Below are positions 51,978 through 62,210 of a DNA stretch of 64,000 nt, one piece after another. Both the position numbers and the translations under genes were made by a program. The notes beneath the pieces are model-generated. The model did no database searches. It worked only from the letters and a program-made list of their open reading frames with translations, and had not been told where the DNA came from. Within the stretch, counting starts at the first letter, position 1, and every line of letters begins with the position of its first letter. The DNA comes from DATBJJ01 sp963750915 (lineage in GTDB: Bacteria; Acidobacteriota; Vicinamibacteria; Vicinamibacterales; 2-12-FULL-66-21): NCBI GenBank assembly GCA_963750915.1, contig CAVVSF010000002.1:558001-622000 (forward strand), written 5' to 3'.

Positions 51978-54900
51978 TTATGAATGCTGGGGCTCGTGCC
52001 CCGAGCGAAGTCCCTTCCAGCCCTCTTCGAAGATCGTGTAGACCACCGGCACGACGACCAGCGTGATCAGCGTCGAGGCGAGCAGTCCGCCGATGACGAC
52101 GCGTGCCAGCGGCGCCTGCAGTTCCGCGCCCTCGCCGATGCCCATCGCCATCGGCACCAGGCCGAGCATCGTCGCCAGCGACGTCATCAGGATCGGGCGC
52201 AGCCGGGTCCGGCCGGCGAGGGCGACCGCCTCGCGCAGCGGCACGTGATCGCGGCGGCGCAGGATGTTGGTGTAGTCGACGAGCAGGATGGCGTTGCTGA
52301 CGACGATGCCGGCGAGCATGATGACGCCGATATACGCCTGGAGGCTGAACGTCGTGCCGGTCAGCTTCAGCGCCAGCACGACGCCGATCGCGGCGAGCGG
52401 CACCGAGAACATGATGATGAACGGATCGCGCAGCGACTGGTACTGCGACGCCATGACGGCGTAGACGAGGATGATGGCGAGGACCAGCATCAACTGCAGC
52501 TGTGAGAACGCCCGCGCCTGTTCTTCCGCCTCGGCGCCGAAGCCGACGGCGAAGTCGGGCGGCACGGTCACTTCCGACAGCCGCGCCTGGACGGCGCCGA
52601 TTGCCTCGCTCAGCGTCACTTCCGGTTCGGCGGTGACGCGGATGATGCGCTCCTGGTTCTTGCGCTGAATCTCGGTCGGCCCGGCCTGGTTGCGGACCGT
52701 CATCAGGTTCTTGGCCTCGACGACCTGGCCCTGCGCCGTGCTCAGCAGGATGTCGCTGATGTCCTCGACCCGGCCGCGGTCTTCCTCGCGCAGCCGGACG
52801 ATGATCGGATACTCGTTGCCGGCCTCGCGGAAGAACGCCGCCTGCGTGCCGCCGACGTTGGTGCGAATCGAGTTGGCGATGCCGGTCACCGAGAGGCCGA
52901 GCAGCGCCGCCTTCGGCCGATCGACCTGGATCGCGAGCTCCGGGCGGCCGTCGTCGCGGCCGACGCGGGCATTGCGAATCTCGGGCACGCGGTCCATGAC
53001 CGCCTTGGCGTTCTGGGCGACCCGCTGTGAGATCTGGAGGTCGTCACCAGTAATCTCGAGCGAGATGCGGGAGTCGCCGCCGCCGAACAGCCGGTTCTGC
53101 TGCTGGTTGCCGCCGGTCGCCTGGGTCTGGATGATCACGCCCGGGATGATGCCCGGGAGCTGCCGGTACAGATCGCGCGCGACCTGCTCGCTCGAGCGCG
53201 TGCGCTCGTCCTTCGGCGTCAGGCGGACGTTGAGGTTGACGCGGCTGCCGCCGCCGCCCATGAACCCGCCGCCGCCGGCCTGCGACACGAAGTCCACGGC
53301 CTCGGGCACGTATTCCTTGGCCAGCTGCTCGAGGCGGATCGCCACTTCCTCGGAACGCTCGGCGCGGGTGCCGACCGGCAGCTCCGCCGTGACCCGGACC
53401 TCGCCTTCGTCGGTCTGCGGCATCAGCTCGAAGCCGATCGTCGGCAGGATCATCACCGCCGCGACGACGCAGGCGGTGCCGACGCCGACGACGGTCGGAC
53501 GATGGTGCAGCGCGATGTCGATGATGCGCTTGTAGCGGTCGTCCATGCCGTCGAGAAATTTTTCGCTCGCGGTGTAGAGGCGGCCGGTGAGACCGCGCCG
53601 TTCCGACGGCGACGGCGGCAGCTTCAGTAACCGCGAGCAGAGCACCGGGACGATCGTCACCGCCACGAACAGCGACATCGTCAGCGAGAACATGACCACG
53701 ACCGACAGCTGCTTGAACATGATGCTCGAGACGCCGGTCAGGAAGAGCAGCGGCACGAAGACCGCGATGTGGGTCAGGGTCGAGGCCAGGATCGCGGACC
53801 AGACTTCTTCGCTGGCCTCGATCGACGCCGTCATCCGGTCCTTGCCGTGCTCCATGTGCCGGAAGGTGTTCTCGAGCACGACAATCGAGGCGTCGACGAT
53901 CATGCCGATGCCGAGCGCCAGGCCGCCGAACGTCATCGTGTTCAGGGTGTAGCCGTTGAAGTAGAGCAGCGCGAAGGTGCCGATCACCGAGATCGGAATC
54001 GAGGTGAAGACGATGAACGTCGCCCGCAGGTCGCGCAGGAAGACGAAGATGATCGCCATGACGAGGAAGCCGCCGACGAAGGCGTGCTCCTGGACGGCGT
54101 GGATCGAGCGCTTGATGAAGATCGAGCTGTCGTCGAGCACCGTCAGGTTGACGCTCGGCATGTCGCGGTTGACGCGCGCGACCTCGACGCGGACGGCGTC
54201 GGCGATCTCCACGGTGTTGGTGCCCGACTGCTTGGTGATGCGCAGGCGGACGCCGGGGGTGCCGTTGATGCGGGTGAACGAGCGGAAGTCCTCGGTCGCA
54301 TCCTTGACGACCGCGATATCCCGCATGTAGACCGGCACGCCGGCGCGGGTCATGACGACGAGGTCGTTGATCTCGTTCAGGTTCTCGAACTGGCCCTGGC
54401 TGCGGACGAGGTAGGTGCGGTCGCCCTCGTCAATCTCGCCGAGCGGGATGTTCTGGTTCTCGGTGCGGAGCAGGTTGACGACCCGATCGACGGGGAGGTC
54501 GAGGGCGCGAATCTTCTCCTTCGACAGCTCGACGTGAATCTGCCGGCGCAGGCCGCCTTCGACCGTCACCGCCGCGACGCCGGGCACGCGCTCCAGGCGC
54601 TGCGACAGGTCGTGCTCGGCGATCTCGCGCAGGCGGACGCGGTCGTAGTCCCCCTCGACGCCGACGCCCATGATCGGCTGCGCCGTCGAGTCGAACTTGA
54701 ACATGACCGGCGCGTCCGCTTCCTCCGGCAGGCGGCCGCGGACGCGATCGAGACGGTTGCGGATGTCGTCGGCCGCCTCGTTCAGGTCCGTGCCCCACGC
54801 CAGGTTCAAGCGTCACGCGCGAGGAGCCTTCCGACGACGTCGACTCGAGCCGCTCGAGGCCGGCGACGGCGCTGAGCGCCTGCTCGATCGGCCGGGTGAC

Positions 54901-55086
54901 GAGCTCTTCCATCTCGAGCGGCCCGACGCCGGCATAACCGACGCGGACGGTGATGCTCGGGAAGGAGACGTCCGGCATCAGGTCGACCGGCAGCCGCGCC
55001 AGCGACAGCCCGCCGATCAGCATCACGACGGCCGACAACATGAACATCGTGATCGGGCGCTCGATTGCCAGCCGCGGAATGCTCAT
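51978..55086 (-). pseudogene. RND efflux permease (AcrB/CusA-like), one frame break
   Basis: Two frames join into a 1035-residue RND pump, the normal size. The N-terminal frame has the first helix and ESTSSEGSSRVTL. After removal of one base in the AA at 54808-54809 it continues NLAWGTDLNEAADDI. TM4 has GIGMIVDASIVVLENTFRH, with one Asp of the proton relay visible, and the C-terminal half is complete (FSLQAYIGVIMLAGIVVSNAIL). It works with the upstream adaptor and TolC to export drugs or other compounds. It begins at ATG 55086. Confidence 0.88.
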
Positions 55087-56380
55087 TTACCGCTCCCTTG
55101 TCCTGAGCCAGTCGAAGGACCTGTCCTGAACCCGAAGACGGACCGGCGCCGCTCGTCGACGTCGGCTTGCGATCGGCGTTGGCGGCGACGATGCGGTCGC
55201 CGTCCTTGAGCGCCGACGCGCCCGTCGTGATGACGCGCGTGCCGTCGTCGACGCCGGTGACCTCGATGTACTCGCCGTCGCGGATGCCGACGGTGACGGG
55301 CACGAACTTCGCGACCAGTGCCGCCGCCTGACCGGCGGTCGGGGCCGGCTTGGCGCCATCGCCGCTCGGCGCCTGCGCCATGAAGACGCCGGTCTTGCCC
55401 TGCAGCTCGACGAGCGCGTTGCGCGGGATCGTCAGCGCGTTGGCGCGCGTGTCGATCGTCAGGTTGACGCGGGAATACATGCCGGGCTTGAGGCGGTAGT
55501 CGACGTTCGCGACCTCGATCTCGATCTCGGCGGTGCGCGTCGCCGGGTCGAAAATCGGGGCGATGCGGCTGACGCGGCCCTTGAACTTCTCGCCCGGGTA
55601 GGCGTCGACTTCGACGTTCGCGGTCGTGCCCGCTGGCACCCGGCGCATGTCGCGCTCGACCAGGTTGGCGACCATGCGCACGGTGCGGATGTCGACCACC
55701 GACGCCACCGGCGCGTTGGTGCTGGCGAACGCTCCCGGATCGAGGAAGCGCTTGCCGATGAAGCCATCGACCGGCGCGACGATCTGCGTGTTCGACAGCG
55801 TGATCTTGAGCTCGTCGAGGCGGGAGCGAGTGGCCTCGAACTGCGCCCGCGCCAGGTCGAGCTGCGCCAGCGCCGCCTGGTGCCGCGCGTCGACGTCGTC
55901 GAACGTCTGCTGCGGCAGCAGCTGGCGCTCGTAGAGGTTGCGCGACCGGTCGAGGTTGTTCTTGGCCAGCTTCAGGTCGGCTTCGCGCTGGCGAATCGAG
56001 GCCTCGCTGACGCGGTAGGTCGCTTCCGCCTGCCGCACCTGCTCGCGAATCTCCAGGTCTTCGACGCGGGCGATGATCTGGCCCTGCTTGACCGAGTCGC
56101 CGAGCTTGACATTCACGGACTGCAGCCGGCCGTTGACGCGCGGCACGACGTCGACGGTCGCGGCGCCAATCAGGTTGCCGACGAGGAGGATCTGCTCGCT
56201 GACCGGCGCCTTCTTGACGTTCGCGAACTCGACTGGCATCGGCGGCCGGGACATGCCGCGGCCGCCGCCGGGCGCACCCGCAGCGGCGCCGGGATCGGCG
56301 GCGTTGCCGCTCCGGTTGTAGAGCAGGAAACCGCCGACACCGACGACGGCGACGATGACGATCGCGATTGTTCTTCGCAT
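55087..56380 (-). CDS. RND-pump periplasmic adaptor (HlyD family), 3' end uncertain
   Basis: Membrane anchor (about 3-22), lipoyl half motifs (VVPRVNGRLQSVNVKLGDSV and QIVAPVDGFIGKRFLDPG), a coiled coil and beta-barrel (NVEVDAYPGEKFKGRVSRI) are complete. In the continuous frame the protein would run 280 bp into the pump gene, to 54806. Dropping one base near the C-terminus instead gives TAA at 55087-55089, directly abutting the pump ATG, and about 430 residues. I prefer that end. A dispersed repeat (55095-55130) lies in the tail. Confidence 0.82.
55095..55130. repeat. dispersed TTCGAC..CTCAGGAC repeat in adaptor tail
   Basis: CCTTGTCCTGAGCCAGTCGAAGGACCTGTCCTGAAC is related to the inverted repeat at 4688-4723 and to 19013-19036. 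It contributes low-complexity residues to the end of the adaptor gene. Confidence 0.55.
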
Positions 56381-56458
56381 GGCTTGAAGGCCGCTGTCGG
56401 CTGTCCGCTGCCGGCGGTCAGGTGATGGCTGACTGCCGGCGGCAGAGGCGTCGAGCTG

Positions 56459-58069
56459 TTACCGCGGGCTGATCTGGACGCGCTGGAAATCGACCAGGGC
56501 GCGACGATAGTTGAGGTGCTCGCGCAGTTCGCGGTTGCGCGCGTCGGCGAGGTCGCGCTGCGCCTGGACGACTTCGAAGTTGGTCGCCATGCCGACTTCG
56601 AGCTTGCTCTGCGCCGCCTTGGCGCGCTCGTCGGACAGTTCCCGAGCCACCCGCGCCGCCTGGATCGCTTCCAGCGAGTTGCGGATCGCGATCGCCGCCG
56701 CCGTCACCTCGGTGGCGATCTGCAGCTCGGTCGCCTTGATGTTGGTCTGGGTCTGCCGAACGATGATTTCCTGCCGGGCCTTGTTGGCCTCCGCCTGGCT
56801 CCTGCCAATCGGATAGGCGAAGTCGAGCCGCACCGTCCAGGTCGGAGCGTCGATGTTCCCGATGCCGCCGAGCGCGTCCCACCAGTTGGAGGGCGGGATT
56901 CCCGGCTCACTGGGCCGTCCGCCGCGTCCGTCCAGCCGGTACGTTCCCACCAGGTTCAACGTCGGCAGAGACTGGTTCGAGAAGCTGCGCAGGTTGATGT
57001 TGGCCGTATCGACGTTCTTCTTCTGGGTCAGGAGATCGGTGCGGTTGGTCAGCGCGTTCCGCACCGCCGCTTCGAGGTCGATCGCTTCGGTGCCGGGCGT
57101 GGGTCGATCGGTGGCGTTGATGGAAGAGGTCCAGACCGGATCGTCGGTGCCGTTGACGATCAACCGCTTGAGCGAGAGCTCGTTGTTCTGCAGCGTCGCT
57201 TCGGCGTTGACGAGGGTCTGACGGCGCGTCGCTTCCTCAGCCTGGGCCTGGACGACGTCAATCGGCGCCATGGTGCCGATCTCGACGCGTGCCCTGTTGT
57301 CCGACACCAGCTTCGCGGCGAGATCCAGCGAGATTCGCTGGTTCTCGAGGTTCATGACCGCGAACACCAGTTCCCAGTAGGCGTGGCGAACCTGCGCGAT
57401 CGTGCTCGCTACCGTCGCCTGCAGATCGAGATCCGCCACGTCCTGCTGGATGGCCGTCGTCAGGAGCGTAATGCGGTTGTTGTCGGTTTTCAGGTTCGAG
57501 AGCAGGGGCTGGGTGACCTGAGCCTGGAACCCGGTTGTATAGGCAGTCAGGAACTGCGCCGTCGTCTGGGTCGTCACCTGGCGGTTGTTCGTCCAGTTCA
57601 CCTGGTAGTTACCGCCGTACCACGGCAAGTTCTGCGTGATCCCGGCGTTCCAGCCCGCGGTGTCCTGGTTGGTCTTGAGGCCGCCGTCGGTCGTCAGCCG
57701 GCCGAGCACTGTTTGCGAGTTGTTGCTCACCTGAGACGTGACGTTCGGCCGGTAGAACGCGCGCGTCGCTGCGAGCGCGTAGTCGAAGGTCTGCGGCGTC
57801 AGGCGCTGCGAGGCGAGCGCAACGTTGCGCTCGAGCGCCCGGCCGACGGCGTCATCGACCGACATGTCAACCCGCGGCCCGGCGGTCGCCGCTTTCGCCT
57901 GGTCCTGCGTCGCGCCCGCCGACGTGTTCAGGCGGACCATCGCCTGATCGATGAGCGACTTGACCTGGCTGTCGGTCGGCGGCTGCGCGCTGCCAGACTG
58001 CGCGGCGAGCGGCGCGGCGAGCGCCAGCGACATCGCGGTCGCGCTGAGAAGAAGTGCGGACTTGCTCAC
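56459..58069 (-). CDS. TolC family outer-membrane efflux channel
   Basis: About 536 residues with a signal peptide (end near APLAAQ, residue 23). Two TolC-like repeats rich in Ala/Gln/Asn helices are seen; typical segments are VRHAYWELVFAVMNLENQRI, ETLVN-like hinges before the strands, and KLEVGMATNFEVVQAQRDLADARNRE near the end. The GTG start has GGAGG 6 nt upstream; an earlier start is less likely. It presumably serves both the RND pump and the MacAB-like transporter downstream. Confidence 0.92.
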   Translation of the reverse strand: MSKSALLLSATAMSLALAAPLAAQSGSAQPPTDSQVKSLIDQAMVRLNTSAGATQDQAKAATAGPRVDMSVDDAVGRALERNVALASQRLTPQTFDYALAATRAFYRPNVTSQVSNNSQTVLGRLTTDGGLKTNQDTAGWNAGITQNLPWYGGNYQVNWTNNRQVTTQTTAQFLTAYTTGFQAQVTQPLLSNLKTDNNRITLLTTAIQQDVADLDLQATVASTIAQVRHAYWELVFAVMNLENQRISLDLAAKLVSDNRARVEIGTMAPIDVVQAQAEEATRRQTLVNAEATLQNNELSLKRLIVNGTDDPVWTSSINATDRPTPGTEAIDLEAAVRNALTNRTDLLTQKKNVDTANINLRSFSNQSLPTLNLVGTYRLDGRGGRPSEPGIPPSNWWDALGGIGNIDAPTWTVRLDFAYPIGRSQAEANKARQEIIVRQTQTNIKATELQIATEVTAAAIAIRNSLEAIQAARVARELSDERAKAAQSKLEVGMATNFEVVQAQRDLADARNRELREHLNYRRALVDFQRVQISPR

Positions 58070-58118
58070 GAATTGCCTCCAGAAGAATGAAAACGACGTT
58101 CGACCTACCGCGCGAGCG

Positions 58119-58646
58119 TCAGCGATTGTCCTTGCCCTGTCGCTTGCGCTCCTCGTCCTGCCGCTTGCGATCGGCATCGGCCTTGGCGCGCATCGCGTCG
58201 ACTTTGACGCGCTGTTCGGGGGTGAGGAGGAGGTGCATGCGGTAGATCATCACCGTCCGCATCGCTGTGTGCTCGGCGCGAAGCTTCTCGACCTTCTCGA
58301 CCTGCTGAGAGACGACAGAAACGTCCGCCGTGTTCTCTTTGATCAATTTGTCGAGGATTTCCTGCTGCTTCTCGAGCTCCTGCCAGGTCGCGCGCAGCTT
58401 CGGCGCGGTACCTTCCCAGATCTCGTCGATCTTCTTCGACTGATGATCGGTCAGGCTGAGCTCGCGGCGGCTGTCGGCGTGCTTCCACCACTTCCACCGT
58501 GGCGTTTCATCCGCCTGCGTCCCCGGCTTGTCTTTCGAGTCCCCGCCACGCTGCGGCTGCTGCTGCAACTCGCAGTCGGAAGCGGCGGCGGGACGCGCCG
58601 GGGCGAGGAGCGCCAGCGCAAGAAGGAGCGGAAGATATCTGGCCAT
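58119..58646 (-). CDS. Spy/CpxP-like periplasmic protein
   Basis: A 175-residue exported protein: signal peptide to about residue 22, then a helical region with two LTxxQ-like motifs, LSLTDHQSKKID (about 63-74) and LLLTPEQRVKVDAM (about 141-154), and a very basic C-terminus. Spy and CpxP bind unfolded proteins or metals in the periplasm and respond to envelope stress. It heads the efflux cluster, so it may sense the stress that the pumps relieve. Confidence 0.78.
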   Translation of the reverse strand: MARYLPLLLALALLAPARPAAASDCELQQQPQRGGDSKDKPGTQADETPRWKWWKHADSRRELSLTDHQSKKIDEIWEGTAPKLRATWQELEKQQEILDKLIKENTADVSVVSQQVEKVEKLRAEHTAMRTVMIYRMHLLLTPEQRVKVDAMRAKADADRKRQDEERKRQGKDNR

Positions 58647-58863
58647 TCGGTCGTGCTCTCCGAAGTTGTCTGATTACAGGCCGTATTACGACCCTTTCGC
58701 CCCGGACGTTTACGGTTTGCCCCTGCGCACGACCGCCGCGACGCGGCGCCGGTGCCGCTGCAAATAGTTGAAAACAAACCGGAAAATCAGCTGGCCGCGA
58801 CCTTGCTTCTCGACGCGAGCGGGCGGGAGAGTTTAGACAAAACTGTGGCAGGCGGAAAGGGGG
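58647..58863. other. intergenic region upstream of the efflux cluster
   Basis: A 217-bp gap between ispH and the Spy-like gene, both on the minus strand. It has a lower GC stretch near 58675-58700 (TTACAGGCCGTATTACG), which may hold the cluster's promoter, but I cannot define one. Confidence 0.4.
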
Positions 58864-60078
58864 TCAATTTCCACCGGGTCCGACGGCAAATCCCCCCAGT
58901 TTCTCGATCACCTGGCCGACGATGTTGTTGGGGGTCGAGGCGCCGGCCGTGAGGCCGACGGTGAGCTGGCCGCTCGACGGCAGCCAGCCGCGGGTCGTCT
59001 CCTCGCGGGTCAGCTTGGTCGACGGGGCGCCGACGGGACGGTGCCGAACCTCATCCGCCGAGATCAGGCAGGAGGGATCGGCGATGTGATACGTCGGCAC
59101 CCGCTCGGCGCAGATTCGCGCGAGATTACAGGTGTTGCTGCTGTTGTAGCCGCCGACGACGAGCATCAGGTCGAGCTGCTCTCCGGCGAGCAGCGCGTTG
59201 ACGGCATCCTGGCGCTCCTGGGTCGCGCTGCAGATCGTGTCGAAGGCGCGGAAGTGCTGCGGCAGCGCCGCATCGCCATGCTTCTCCCGCATCGCCTCGC
59301 GCAGCATTTCGCCAATCTCGAGCGACTCGGACATCAGCATCGTCGTCTGGTTGGCGCAGCCGATGCGGAGGAGGTCCTGGCTCGGATCGAAGCCGGGCGA
59401 GACCGCCTCACCGAACCGGGCGAGGAACTGCTCCGGGCTGCCGCCCTGCCTGATGTAGTCGCAGACGATCCCGGCCTCGGCGCGATCGAGCACCACGAGA
59501 AACCGGCCGCGCGGGTACTTCAGCGCCTGCGACGCCGTCGCCCGCGTTTCCTCGTGCTTGACCTTGCCGTGGATGATCGCGGTGAAGCCGTCCTGGGCGT
59601 AGCGAACGACGTTCTTCCAGACGTTCAGCACCGAGCCGCAGGTCGTGTCGACGAGCGTGCAGCCCTGCTCGACGAGCCGCGCCATGTCGCCGACCGTCAC
59701 GCCGAAAGCCGGCAGGATAACGACGTCCTCCGCCCCCAGCGTGTCCCAGGACTCGCCCGGATCGCTCAGGAACCTGATGCCGGCGTCGCGCAGCTGGTCG
59801 TTGACGTGCGGGTTGTGGATGATCTCGCCGGTGAGGAAGACATTGCGGTCCGGAAACCGCCGCCGCGCCTGGTAGGCGTAGTCGACGGCGCGATCGACGC
59901 CGTAGCAGAAGCCGAACTCGCGGGCGAGGTGGACGGTGAGCCGGCCAGCGTCGTAGCGGAAGTCGCGGGCGCGGACGTCGTCGACGATACGGCTGTGGTA
60001 GGCCGCCGCCAGCTCTCCCGCGACGGCCTCCTTCATGTCGAGGCCCTTGCGGAAGATGAGGGGCTGGGGAGTAGCCAC
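58864..60078 (-). CDS. ispH: 4-hydroxy-3-methylbut-2-enyl diphosphate reductase, long form
   Basis: A 404-residue Fe-S enzyme making IPP and DMAPP in the last step of the MEP pathway. The three cluster Cys lie in REFGFCYGV (about 59), VDTTCGSV (about 147) and SSNTCNLAR (about 319). It is about 90 residues longer than the E. coli enzyme and its motifs resemble cyanobacterial and plant IspH. GTG start. It lies 5 bp after the anti-sigma gene, so it may be controlled by that sigma factor. Confidence 0.93.
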   Translation of the reverse strand: MATPQPLIFRKGLDMKEAVAGELAAAYHSRIVDDVRARDFRYDAGRLTVHLAREFGFCYGVDRAVDYAYQARRRFPDRNVFLTGEIIHNPHVNDQLRDAGIRFLSDPGESWDTLGAEDVVILPAFGVTVGDMARLVEQGCTLVDTTCGSVLNVWKNVVRYAQDGFTAIIHGKVKHEETRATASQALKYPRGRFLVVLDRAEAGIVCDYIRQGGSPEQFLARFGEAVSPGFDPSQDLLRIGCANQTTMLMSESLEIGEMLREAMREKHGDAALPQHFRAFDTICSATQERQDAVNALLAGEQLDLMLVVGGYNSSNTCNLARICAERVPTYHIADPSCLISADEVRHRPVGAPSTKLTREETTRGWLPSSGQLTVGLTAGASTPNNIVGQVIEKLGGFAVGPGGN

Positions 60079-60083
60079 TCGCG

Positions 60084-60692
60084 CTAGCGGACCTGGTCCA
60101 GATCCCGGGCCCGCGGGGTGATGTCGTCCATCGTCTGCAGCGTCGAATACTGGCCGCTGCGGACGCCGTCGCCGAAGAAGATGGCCTCGTCGGAGAGGGA
60201 GGTCGCGCTGACGGGCGTCACGGCAGGCGTCGAGCCGATCGCGCGCGGGTTCTGGGTCGCGCGCGCCGACTGGGTCACCGAGCCGAGCTCGGGCCCGCCG
60301 AACGCGTCGCGAATGTCGACGAACTGGCCGGCCGCAAGGCCGATGATCAGGCCGGCCGCGGCCGCCGTGGCGACCCAGCGCTGGACGTTACGCTGCGGGC
60401 TGGCGACTGGACCGGGGAGCTTCGGGAAGGCGATCACGCGGGCCGGACGCTCGAGCGCCTCGAGCCGGCGCATCACCTGCGACTGCTGCGCCGCCAGCCG
60501 ATCGGTCGTGAAGATCACGTCAGCTTCGTCGTGCGCCTCGTTGCGCAGGCCGTCCATCCAGGCGGTGAACTCGGCGTATCGCGCCTGGCAGTCTGCGCAG
60601 GTGGTGAGATGCGGATCGGTCGGCGGCTGACCGGCGTCGAGCGATGCCGTCCAGACTTCCGTCAAGGCCACCTCGGTGAGGTGGCCGTTCAA
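60084..60692 (-). CDS. anti-sigma factor-like membrane protein
   Basis: About 202 residues. The N-terminal zinc-finger-like motif is H-x3-C-x2-C in HLTTCADC (about 28-35), a helix at about 113-132 may cross the membrane, and the C-terminal part has Ser/Thr-rich periplasmic sequence. TTG 60692 is preferred: AGGAGA lies 7 nt upstream and it starts 20 bp after the sigma stop. ispH follows 5 bp after its stop. Confidence 0.75.
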   Translation of the reverse strand: MNGHLTEVALTEVWTASLDAGQPPTDPHLTTCADCQARYAEFTAWMDGLRNEAHDEADVIFTTDRLAAQQSQVMRRLEALERPARVIAFPKLPGPVASPQRNVQRWVATAAAAGLIIGLAAGQFVDIRDAFGGPELGSVTQSARATQNPRAIGSTPAVTPVSATSLSDEAIFFGDGVRSGQYSTLQTMDDITPRARDLDQVR

Positions 60693-60711
60693 ACTCGTTC
60701 TCCTGATCCGA

Positions 60712-61401
60712 TCAAGAAGTGGCACGACGTCGTTCCCTTTCCAGGCCAAGTCCCGGTGAATCCGCGAGCAGCGTCCGCAGGCGTCGAATTGCCCTGAAGA
60801 GGTGCACGCGAACCGTCGACTCGTTCAGCCCCGTGAGCGCGCTGACCTCACGTGAGGTGCAGCCCTCGTAGTGGCTCAGCATGAACACCGACCGCTGACG
60901 CTCCGGCAGCCGCGACAGCGCCGCTGCCAGCTTCTGCCGCCGCTCCCGGCCGAGCACCTGATCCTCCGGCGATGGTCCGTTGCCGGCGACGCGCTCGGCG
61001 AAGTCGCGCTGGCCGGTCGGCGACTCCGGCATCGGCACCAGCCAGCGTTCCCGCCGCGTCCGCGCCTTGATGCGATCCAGGCAGCCGTTAATCAGGATCC
61101 GGGTGAACCAGACCTCGAACGGCAGCTCCTCGCGGAACGACGAGAGGTGCGAGTAGGCCTTGACCAGCGCGTCCTGCACCGCCTCGTCCGCTTCGGCGGC
61201 GTCGCGCAGGTAATGAAACGCGATTCGCGCGGCGCGCCGCTGATGACGGGCGACGAGCTCGGCATATCGCTCACGAGCTTCGGCGTGGCGGCCTTCGGCC
61301 TGCATCGCCTTGACGGCGGAAGCGGCCACGCTGTCGGCTTCGCGGCTGGGGAGGCTCGCGGCCTGAGCACCTGTCATCTGATTACGCTTCCCGGCGGTCA
61401 C
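60712..61401 (-). CDS. ECF-type RNA polymerase sigma factor
   Basis: About 229 residues from GTG 61401, or 221 from ATG 61377, which has GGGAAG upstream. Region 2 includes RDAAEADEAVQDALVKAYSHLSSF and region 4 LPERQRSVFMLSHYEGCTSREVSALTGL with STVRVHLFRAIRRLR. It heads the operon sigma/anti-sigma/ispH. A TATAAT at 61430-61435 is a good -10 candidate. Confidence 0.88.
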   Translation of the reverse strand: MTAGKRNQMTGAQAASLPSREADSVAASAVKAMQAEGRHAEARERYAELVARHQRRAARIAFHYLRDAAEADEAVQDALVKAYSHLSSFREELPFEVWFTRILINGCLDRIKARTRRERWLVPMPESPTGQRDFAERVAGNGPSPEDQVLGRERRQKLAAALSRLPERQRSVFMLSHYEGCTSREVSALTGLNESTVRVHLFRAIRRLRTLLADSPGLGLERERRRATS

Positions 61402-61429
61402 TGTTTACCGTGAACTCGGCTCCGCGTCC

Positions 61430-61435
61430 ATTATA
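61430..61435 (-). promoter_or_regulatory. -10 box TATAAT of the sigma/anti-sigma/ispH operon
   Basis: Minus-strand TATAAT lies 28 nt before GTG 61401 and 52 nt before ATG 61377. It implies a leader long enough for the GGGAAG in front of ATG 61377. Confidence 0.5.
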
Positions 61436-61551
61436 GCGGACAGTCGAGCGATTCGCCGCGATTCGATCGGGTGGGGAACATGGCGGGCCCGACACCCCGG
61501 ACGAGGCACCGCGACGGCATCCCTCGCGGGCAACCGCGCCATCGGATTGAA

Positions 61552-61557
61552 TAGAAT
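61552..61557 (+). promoter_or_regulatory. TAGAAT -10-like box, leaderless type
   Basis: TAGAAT ends 6 nt before ATG 61564 of the DUF4159 gene; no Shine-Dalgarno. Confidence 0.5.
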
Positions 61558-61563
61558 CGCGGC

Positions 61564-62208
61564 ATGGGTCTGGTCCAGGGGAAACCGCGCGCTTCGGAGT
61601 TCGTCTTCGCCCGACTTCGCTACGAGTCTGGCGACTGGGACTATAACCCGAAGGTGGCGGCCAACATCCTCAACTCGATCGTCGAGTACACGACCATCCC
61701 GGTATACCCCGAGGAAGTGGTGATCACGGCTTCGTCCGAGGAGCTGCTGGCGTTTCCCTTCCTCTTCATGACCGGCCACAAGCTGGTGCGGTTCAGCCGC
61801 GACGAGCGCGAGCGGCTCAAGCGCTTCGTCGAGCACGGCGGATTGCTCTTCTCCGACGACTGCAACCACGACATCAAGGGGCTTTACGCCCGCAGCTTCG
61901 AGGAAGAGATGAAGGCGATCTTCCCGGCGTCTGCGATGCCCAGGCTTCCGAACCGGCATTCGATCTACCGCAGCTTCTTCACGTTCGACGACGGCCCGCC
62001 GACGACCTCGCACGAACTGAACGGGTGGGGTGACGAGATCGTGCACGACTACCTGCGCGCGGTCGAGCACGAGAAGCGCGTCGGCGTGCTCTACAGCAAC
62101 AAGGACTACGGCTGCGAGTGGGACTACGACTGGCGCAACAAGCGGTTCCAGCGCGACGACAACACCAAGTTCGGCGTCAACGTCGTCGTCTATACGATGA
62201 CAGGCTGA
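61564..62208 (+). CDS. DUF4159 family protein
   Basis: A 214-residue protein without a signal peptide, beginning ASEFVFARLRYESGDWDYNP and containing RFVEHGGLLFSDDCNHD, a gatase-like alpha/beta pattern typical of DUF4159. The family often accompanies MoxR/DUF58 genes, but none are here. Function unknown. It ends 3 bp before a TTCGAA palindrome that separates it from the convergent SpoIID gene. Confidence 0.85.
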   Translation: MGLVQGKPRASEFVFARLRYESGDWDYNPKVAANILNSIVEYTTIPVYPEEVVITASSEELLAFPFLFMTGHKLVRFSRDERERLKRFVEHGGLLFSDDCNHDIKGLYARSFEEEMKAIFPASAMPRLPNRHSIYRSFFTFDDGPPTTSHELNGWGDEIVHDYLRAVEHEKRVGVLYSNKDYGCEWDYDWRNKRFQRDDNTKFGVNVVVYTMTG

Positions 62209-62210
62209 TT

